Shown: positions 39,758-45,062 of the stretch, piece by piece | Position numbering within the stretch: position 1 is the stretch's first letter | Layout: every line of letters starts with the position of its first letter | DNA from: Sphingomonas sp. AR_OL41 | Lineage (GTDB): Bacteria; Pseudomonadota; Alphaproteobacteria; Sphingomonadales; Sphingomonadaceae | Direction of reading: 5' to 3' | NCBI RefSeq assembly: GCF_029911635.1 | Contig: NZ_JARYTI010000039.1 | Location: 1-45,062, forward strand | Length of the DNA stretch: 45,062 nucleotides | Notes under the pieces: generated by a model | The model's database searches: none | Seen by the model: only the letters and a program-made list of their open reading frames with translations | What the model was told of the DNA's origin: nothing | Position numbers and translations under genes: made by a program

Positions 39758-42037
39758 ATGAACGATTATAGCGGGACCGTACCCGATATCGCCGAGCGTG
39801 GCCGAGGCGGCGCGATTGCGCCGATCGGGCAGAATCTTCAGCCGGCGCTCGGGCCGACGATGTTCGACGTCGATGCGCTCGAGGGTGATTCCGGCGGTTT
39901 CAACCTGCGCGATGTGTGGCGTGTCCTGTTCCGCTGGCGCTGGCTGATTCTCGCGGTGACGCTCGTTTCTGTGCTGGCAGCGTTCGGTCTCAGCCTGATG
40001 ACGACGCCACTGTACCGCGCCAATTCCTCGCTCGAAATCACCCAGCCGCAGTCCGAACTGATCCAGCGCGCCAACACCGAGCCCGTCGTGCAACGCGACC
40101 CGGCGTTCCTCGCGACGCAATATGGTCTGCTCAAGAGCCGCTCGCTGACCGAGCGCGTCGTGCGACAGCTCAACCTCGCCAACGACCCGACGATCGCGCC
40201 GGCGCGCATGAGCCTCGAGCAGCGCGAGCGCGTCGCGACCGGCTTCGTCTCGGCCAATTATTCGGTCAACCCGGTGGTCGGCAGCCGCCTGATCAACCTG
40301 TCCTATGTCGATCGCGACCCGACACGCGCGGCGCGCATCGTCAATGCCTTTGGCGACGCGTTCATCGCCTCGCAGCTCGAACGCAAGTTCGGCCAGACCG
40401 CCTATGCGCGGCAGTTCCTTCAAAGCCGCCTCGAAGCGACCAAGAAGACGCTCGAGACCTCCGAAGCGGCGGTGGTTAACTATGCCCAGAGCCAGGGCAT
40501 CGTGATGGTCGGGCAATCCGGCTCGGGCGGGACGGGTGAGGGGGCCAGCGGCAGTGGCGGCGGCGGCGGCACCTCGCTCGAGGGCAATTCGATGGTGTCG
40601 ATCAACTCCGCCCTGTCGGCGGCGACGAGCGACAGGATCGCTGCGGCGGCCCGCTGCCATCAGGGCCAGTCGGGTAGCGAGATTCAGCGCGATTCGGCGA
40701 TGCAGGCGATGCGCACCAAGCGCTCCGAGCTGCAGGCCGATTACGACCAGAAGTTGACGCTGTACAAGCCGGAGTTCCCGGCAATGGTGCAGTTGCGCGC
40801 GCAGATCGCGGCGATCGACACGCAGCTGCGACAGCAGGGCGGCGGCATCGCGAGCGGCGTATGCTCCGACTATAGTGCCGCACTGGCCCGCGAGAGCGCG
40901 CTCAAGGCGCGGGTCGGCCAGCTGAAGGGCGCCGTGCTCGACACGCAGGAGCGCAGCATCAAGCTCAACATCCTGCAGCGCGAAGTCGACACCAACCGCA
41001 CGGTCTATGATGCGCTGCTGCAGAAACTGAAAGACATCAGCGTGGCCAGCGGGGTCGGCGCGACGACGGTGTCGGTGGTCGATCGCGCCGATGTGCCGGG
41101 TTTCCCGTTTCAGCCCAACCTGTTCAAGAACGTGTTTCTGGCGGTGTTCCTTGGCCTCGGCATCGGCATCGCGCTCGCCTATCTGATCGAGTTCATCGAC
41201 GACACGGTCAAGGCACCGGAGGACGTCAAGCAGAAGCTGAAGGTGCCCGTGCTCGGCGTGGTTCCGGTCGTCGCCAAGGGCGAGACGATCGCGGAGCAAC
41301 TCGCCGATCCGCAGTCGCCGGTGTCGGAAGCCTATTTCTCGATCAGCGCGGCGATCCAGTTCTCGACCAGCGGCGGTTCGCCCAAGTCGCTGCTCGTCAG
41401 CTCGTCGCAGCCGGCCGAGGGCAAGTCGAGCACCTGCTATGCGATCGCGCAGAACTTCGCGCGGCTCGACCGCACGGTGCTGCTGATCGACGCCGACATG
41501 CGCAAGCCGAGCTTCTTCATCGAGGATAGCGAAAAGGCCAAGACCGTTGGCCTGTCGGCGTTGCTGACCAGCGATTCGAGCCTCGTCTCGCATGTCAGCG
41601 CGACGCGCAGCGCGAACCTCTTCCTGCTTTCGTCGGGGCGCGTGCCGCCCAACCCGGCAGAGCTGCTCGCCAGCCACCGCATGCGCGCGATCCTCGACGA
41701 GGCGATGTCGCGCTTCGACATGGTGATCATCGACGCCCCTCCGGTGCTTGGCCTGGCCGACGCGCCGCTGCTCGCCTCGATGTGTCAGGGCACGCTGCTC
41801 GTCGTTCAGTCGGGCGCGATCCGTCGCCCGGCGGTGAGCAACACGATCAACCGTCTGCGTTCGACCGGCGGGCATATCATCGGCGCGGTGCTGACCAAGT
41901 TCGATCCCAAGACCAGCGCCTATGGTTACGGCTATGGCTATGGTTATGGTTATGGTTACGGCTATGGTCGCGACGCTTATAAATATGGCCTGACCGCGGG
42001 CGACGATGGCGGTGCGCGTCGCATTCAGCTGTCCTGA
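39758..42037 (+). CDS. Wzc/GumC-type polysaccharide co-polymerase fused to a tyrosine kinase
   Basis: 759 aa. The N-terminal Wzz domain has a membrane segment at about 60-83 (WLILAVTLVSVLAAFGLSLM), a long coiled-coil periplasmic part, and a second segment (NVFLAVFLGLGIGIALAYLIEF). The C-terminal BY-kinase domain has a Walker A variant (SSQPAEGKSST), Walker A' (VLLIDADMRKPS) and Walker B (MVIIDAPPVLGLAD). The tail holds eight YG repeats plus DAYKYG, far denser than the usual tyrosine cluster. It controls chain length and export through phosphorylation of its own tail. The sequence RCHQGQSGSE in the periplasmic part has an unusual Cys. The neighbour upstream is its OPX partner. Confidence 0.93.
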   Translation: MNDYSGTVPDIAERGRGGAIAPIGQNLQPALGPTMFDVDALEGDSGGFNLRDVWRVLFRWRWLILAVTLVSVLAAFGLSLMTTPLYRANSSLEITQPQSELIQRANTEPVVQRDPAFLATQYGLLKSRSLTERVVRQLNLANDPTIAPARMSLEQRERVATGFVSANYSVNPVVGSRLINLSYVDRDPTRAARIVNAFGDAFIASQLERKFGQTAYARQFLQSRLEATKKTLETSEAAVVNYAQSQGIVMVGQSGSGGTGEGASGSGGGGGTSLEGNSMVSINSALSAATSDRIAAAARCHQGQSGSEIQRDSAMQAMRTKRSELQADYDQKLTLYKPEFPAMVQLRAQIAAIDTQLRQQGGGIASGVCSDYSAALARESALKARVGQLKGAVLDTQERSIKLNILQREVDTNRTVYDALLQKLKDISVASGVGATTVSVVDRADVPGFPFQPNLFKNVFLAVFLGLGIGIALAYLIEFIDDTVKAPEDVKQKLKVPVLGVVPVVAKGETIAEQLADPQSPVSEAYFSISAAIQFSTSGGSPKSLLVSSSQPAEGKSSTCYAIAQNFARLDRTVLLIDADMRKPSFFIEDSEKAKTVGLSALLTSDSSLVSHVSATRSANLFLLSSGRVPPNPAELLASHRMRAILDEAMSRFDMVIIDAPPVLGLADAPLLASMCQGTLLVVQSGAIRRPAVSNTINRLRSTGGHIIGAVLTKFDPKTSAYGYGYGYGYGYGYGYGRDAYKYGLTAGDDGGARRIQLS
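41921..41968 (+). repeat. In-frame hexanucleotide repeat encoding (Tyr-Gly)8
   Basis: Eight TA(T/C)GG(T/C) units in a row, six nearly identical, encode the tyrosine tail of the kinase. Repeat number could vary by slippage without changing the reading frame. Confidence 0.9.
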
Positions 42038-42060
42038 CGACTTTGCCAGGACCCCGGGGC

Positions 42061-43248
42061 ATGGCAATGGTTGGTCGAACGACACGATTGATTGTTACGG
42101 GCGCTATTTCGCTTGTCATTGCCGCGATGGCTTTGACGTCGGCGGTCCACGCCTTTCAAAAGGCTGCGCGGATCGAGACGGAGAAGCGCTATCTTGGCGC
42201 GATGACCGCCGCGATGCTCGATCCGCAACAGGCGCGTCCGACCGCGCCGCCGTCGCTCGGCGCCCCGGCCGCGCGGCTGGCGCAGCGCCCGCTCGATCGC
42301 AACGCGCTGTCGCAGAAGGCACTCGAAGACACGCTGGCTGGGCGGCGCGACGCGGCCCGTCCGATCATGCAGGAAGTTGTGCGGCGCGATCCGCGCGCGA
42401 CATCGGCGCGTGTCTGGTTGATGGCGGACGCGCTGGGTCGCAACGATCTGGCGACGGCGGTCGGCCAGATCGAGCGGCTGATGTCGGTCGATGTCGGGCA
42501 ACGCAACGCCTATTTCCCGGTGCTGGCGGAAATCGCGCGGCAGCCGCGCGCCGAGCAACCGCTGGCTGCGGCGCTGGCGAGCGGCGTTTCGTGGCGGACC
42601 GAATTTCTCGGTTATCTGACGACCCGTGGCGTCGATCCCGCGCGGATCTTTCGCTTGAGCACGGGAACCGCGGGCAAGGTCGGCGCCGGCGCCGACAGTG
42701 CGCAGGGCGGTTTGATCCTGCAACTGATCGGGCGCGGCGATTATGACGGCGCCTATCTCGCCTGGATCAACTTCCTGCCGCAGGACGCGCTGACCAAGGT
42801 CGCGTCGGTCTATGACGGCACCTTCGTCGGCCTGCCCGGTCCGCAACCCTTCAACTGGACGTTCAACGATGGCGATGCCGCCTCGGTCGGGATCGATCGC
42901 GGCAATGGTCTGCGCCTCGATTACCCCGGCGCGAAAAGCGCCAGGCTCGCGTCCCAGACGGTGTTGCTCAAGCCCGGCAGCTATACGCTAGACTATGTCG
43001 CGAAAGGCTCGGGCGAAGTGGCCGATGGCGGAGCGCTGGGATGGCGACTGCTTTGCCTGCCCGCCAACAAGCCCATTCTCGACCTGCCGATCGCCGGGCT
43101 CAGCGACCGCGCAAGCGGACACGCGGTCCATTTCGCCGTGCCGGAAGGCTGCAATGCCCAGCTCTTGTCGATCGAAGCGACCCTCGGAACCTTTCCCCAG
43201 TCGCGATCGGTGACGATCGCGCGCGTTGCGATCAGGAAGGGCTCGTAA
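42061..43248 (+). CDS. Membrane-anchored protein of exopolysaccharide locus, unknown function
   Basis: About 395 aa, starting ATG 42061 (MAMVGRTTRL); AGGA lies 14 nt upstream. One N-terminal membrane segment (LIVTGAISLVIAAMALTSAVHAF) is followed by a helical region of about 200 residues with TPR-like pairs (SQKALEDTLAGRRDAARPIMQEVVRRDPRATSARVWL in sense) and a C-terminal domain that begins NWTFNDGDAASVGIDRGNG and looks like a beta-sandwich (carbohydrate-binding-like). Two Cys (LLCLPAN; EGCNAQL) may pair. It is coupled to the next gene (TAATG), so it probably helps polymer assembly or export. No named family recognised. Confidence 0.8.
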   Translation: MAMVGRTTRLIVTGAISLVIAAMALTSAVHAFQKAARIETEKRYLGAMTAAMLDPQQARPTAPPSLGAPAARLAQRPLDRNALSQKALEDTLAGRRDAARPIMQEVVRRDPRATSARVWLMADALGRNDLATAVGQIERLMSVDVGQRNAYFPVLAEIARQPRAEQPLAAALASGVSWRTEFLGYLTTRGVDPARIFRLSTGTAGKVGAGADSAQGGLILQLIGRGDYDGAYLAWINFLPQDALTKVASVYDGTFVGLPGPQPFNWTFNDGDAASVGIDRGNGLRLDYPGAKSARLASQTVLLKPGSYTLDYVAKGSGEVADGGALGWRLLCLPANKPILDLPIAGLSDRASGHAVHFAVPEGCNAQLLSIEATLGTFPQSRSVTIARVAIRKGS

Positions 43249-44690
43249 TGGCAACTTCATCGCGATCGCGCCGCTCGCATCGCTCAGGCCGGTCGCGCCG
43301 CGCTGCGCTGGTGCCGTCCTTCGAGCCGCGCGCGCTCATGCTGCCCGGGTTTCTCGTCGCGGCGATCATCCTGGGCGGCGCGACCGCCGCAGGGGTGATC
43401 CCCAATCTCCTGCTGCAACTTGGCGGCGCGGGCCTGCTGTTCTTTGCGGCCATACGGCCTTTGCAGCGCGCTTCGACCTTCGCCGAACGCATGCTCATCT
43501 GGCTTGGCGTGGCCTTCGTGCTCATCGCGCTGGCACAGCTGGTCCCGCTGCCTGCAGGCTTGTGGTCGAGCTTGCCCGGCCATGCACCGCTGGTGCGCGG
43601 CTTTACCCTGATCGGCGCACCTGTGCCCGCGCTGCCGCTGTCGATCGACCCGGCTGCAACGATCGCAAGCCTGCTGAGCGTCACTGTCGCAGCCGGCATG
43701 TTCGTGCTCGTCGTGCGCGCCGACGATCGCAGCCTTGCCGCCTTCGCCCTTGCGCTGCCGGTGATGGCCGCGCTGTCGGTGCTGATCGGCTTGATCCAGC
43801 TCGTCAACGGCGACTCGTCGCCGCTCTACCTCTATACGAGCACCAATCGCGGTCAGCCGGTCGGCTTTTTCGCCAACAGCAACCACCTGGCGACCCTGGT
43901 GCTGACGGCGGTGCCGTTTCTTGCCGCGCTTGTCGCGACGGTGCGCGCGCGCGATGGCCGGGTCGAGGGTTGGGCAGCGGACACGGTCATGCTCGGCGCG
44001 CTAGGCGTGTTGCTCTTGCTCGGCGCGATCGTCGATGGCTCGATCGCGGGGCTTGGGCTGCTCTTCCCGACGTTGCTCGGTTCCTACTTTCTGGCGCGGC
44101 GCGGGCGTGACAGTCGCGTCCTGCTGATCGGCGCGCTGGTCGCGCTGGTGCTGGTCGGCGTGTTCGTCGCGCTTTCGTTCAACAGCCCGATCCTGGCCGG
44201 CTATGCCAAGACCTCGCTCGATGCGGGGCCGACGTCACGGCTGGGCTTCTATCGGCACACGCTCGCCGCGATCGGAAGCTTCTTCCCGTTCGGCAGCGGT
44301 CTTGGCAGCTTCATTACGGTGTTCCCGGCGTTCGAGGATCCGCACGCCGTCGATGCGATTTTCGTCAACCACGCCCATAACGATTATCTCGAATTCGTGC
44401 TGGAGCTCGGCCTTCCCGGCGCGATTCTGATCATCACATTTCTTGGCTGGTGGGCGTTGCGGACGGTGGCGATCTGGCGCGATGGCGACAGTGGCTTGCT
44501 GCCGCGCGCGGCGACGATCAGTTCGGCGGTGATTCTGGCGCATAGTCTGGTCGATTATCCGGCGCGGACCGCCGCAATCCTCGCGGTGATGGTGGCGTGC
44601 TGCGCGATCATGGCGCGACCGGGAAGGATACCGCCACCACCGCCTTTGGCCGAGGAAGACGCTGCGCCCGCCCGGCATCTCGCGGCGTGA
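43248..44690 (+). CDS. O-antigen ligase / Wzy-type polymerase family protein
   Basis: 480 aa. After a basic N-terminus (SSRSRRSHRSGRSRRAA) it has about 10-12 membrane segments and the Wzy_C signature loop, seen as ANSNHLATLVLTAVPF and, later, VNHAHNDYLEFVLELGLPGAILII. Such proteins polymerise repeat units or ligate polymer to an acceptor on the periplasmic face. The ATG overlaps the upstream stop (TAATG), and AGGAAGG is well placed. With the export lipoprotein, kinase and unknown protein it makes a four-gene export/polymerisation operon. Confidence 0.9.
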   Translation: MATSSRSRRSHRSGRSRRAALVPSFEPRALMLPGFLVAAIILGGATAAGVIPNLLLQLGGAGLLFFAAIRPLQRASTFAERMLIWLGVAFVLIALAQLVPLPAGLWSSLPGHAPLVRGFTLIGAPVPALPLSIDPAATIASLLSVTVAAGMFVLVVRADDRSLAAFALALPVMAALSVLIGLIQLVNGDSSPLYLYTSTNRGQPVGFFANSNHLATLVLTAVPFLAALVATVRARDGRVEGWAADTVMLGALGVLLLLGAIVDGSIAGLGLLFPTLLGSYFLARRGRDSRVLLIGALVALVLVGVFVALSFNSPILAGYAKTSLDAGPTSRLGFYRHTLAAIGSFFPFGSGLGSFITVFPAFEDPHAVDAIFVNHAHNDYLEFVLELGLPGAILIITFLGWWALRTVAIWRDGDSGLLPRAATISSAVILAHSLVDYPARTAAILAVMVACCAIMARPGRIPPPPPLAEEDAAPARHLAA

Positions 44691-44782
44691 CGCGCACCAT
44701 CTGAATATTGTATCGCAATGCAGCATGCGCCGCTATGCAGCGGCCGCTCCCAGCGGTGCTGGCACATCTTTAAGGGGTTTCT

Positions 44783-45062
44783 GTGACCAAGACGGCGCTC
44801 ATTACCGGCATTACGGGTCAGGACGGTGCCTATCTCGCCGAGTTGCTGCTCGCCAAAGGCTATATGGTGCACGGCATCAAGCGCCGTTCGTCGTCGTTCA
44901 ACACCGGCCGAATCGACCATCTCTATGAGGACCCGCACGAAAAGGGCGTGAAGCTCAAGCTGCACCATGGCGACATGACGGATTCGACCAATTTGATCCG
45001 CATCGTCCAGGAGACGCAGCCCGACGAGATCTACAATCTCGCGGCGATGAGCCATGTCCAGG
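44783..45062 (+). CDS. gmd: GDP-mannose 4,6-dehydratase, N-terminal part
   Basis: Starts GTG 44783 with AAGGGG upstream and runs off the right end; 93 residues are visible. The NADP site is ALITGITGQDGAYLAELLLAKG, followed by VHGIKRRSSSFNTGRIDHLY and LHHGDMTDSTNLIRI, all diagnostic. It makes GDP-4-keto-6-deoxymannose, the precursor of GDP-fucose, GDP-rhamnose or related sugars. The 92-bp gap to the polymerase gene suggests its own or a shared promoter. Confidence 0.95.
   Translation, partial: MTKTALITGITGQDGAYLAELLLAKGYMVHGIKRRSSSFNTGRIDHLYEDPHEKGVKLKLHHGDMTDSTNLIRIVQETQPDEIYNLAAMSHVQ

Noticed and set aside
1..45062. CRISPR array, rRNA or insertion sequence
   Set aside because: No regularly spaced direct repeats, no rRNA sequence and no transposase gene were seen.

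Overview
The window is a GC-rich chromosomal segment that looks like a Sphingomonas-type alphaproteobacterium (Sphingomonadaceae). This rests on the high GC content, the FecR/TonB-receptor/isopeptidase lasso-peptide architecture, the luxI-phyH pairing, the G+C-rich intergenic palindromes and the exopolysaccharide gene set. Species cannot be set from sequence alone.

Region 1 (1-11153) is an accessory block holding a lasso-peptide system joined to a quorum-sensing cassette. On the + strand lie the end of a FecR-type anti-sigma factor, a TonB-dependent receptor with an STN signalling domain, and a secreted S9-family lasso-peptide isopeptidase. Facing them on the - strand, read in order of transcription, are LuxR, LuxI (AHL synthase), a PhyH-type dioxygenase, a GntR regulator, two unannotated 43-residue lasso precursors (A2, then A1), a lasso B protein (RRE plus transglutaminase-like protease) and a lasso C cyclase. 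The two precursor units are tandem duplicates. Each has the same 17-nt upstream motif about 60 nt before its start and a strong GC hairpin 8 nt after its stop. A tRNA-Glu(CTC) at 11595-11669 marks the change to housekeeping genes and may be the insertion point of the block.

Region 2 (11700-24560) is mostly ordinary: class II DAHP synthase, a small Cys-rich protein, a lipoprotein, an orphan RES-domain protein, a carotenoid-oxygenase-family enzyme divergent from a TetR regulator, a secreted M20 amidohydrolase, a D-2-hydroxyacid dehydrogenase, a TM2 protein, cysS and an OmpR/sensor-kinase pair. Its intergenic gaps carry several REP-like palindromes, including one compound multi-stem element.

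Region 3 (24782-29395) holds rpsU, three overlapping FKBP-type prolyl isomerases, and a CIO-type cytochrome bd oxidase (cydA, cydB and a 39-residue DUF2474 subunit).

Region 4 (29436-45062) is an exopolysaccharide locus: galU, rfbA and rfbB make nucleotide sugars; an oxidoreductase and an epimerase probably make a modified sugar; a flippase, a GT4 glycosyltransferase, an outer-membrane export lipoprotein, a Wzc/GumC-type tyrosine kinase with a (YG)8 tail, an unknown membrane-anchored protein and an O-antigen-ligase/Wzy protein assemble and export the polymer. The window ends inside gmd.
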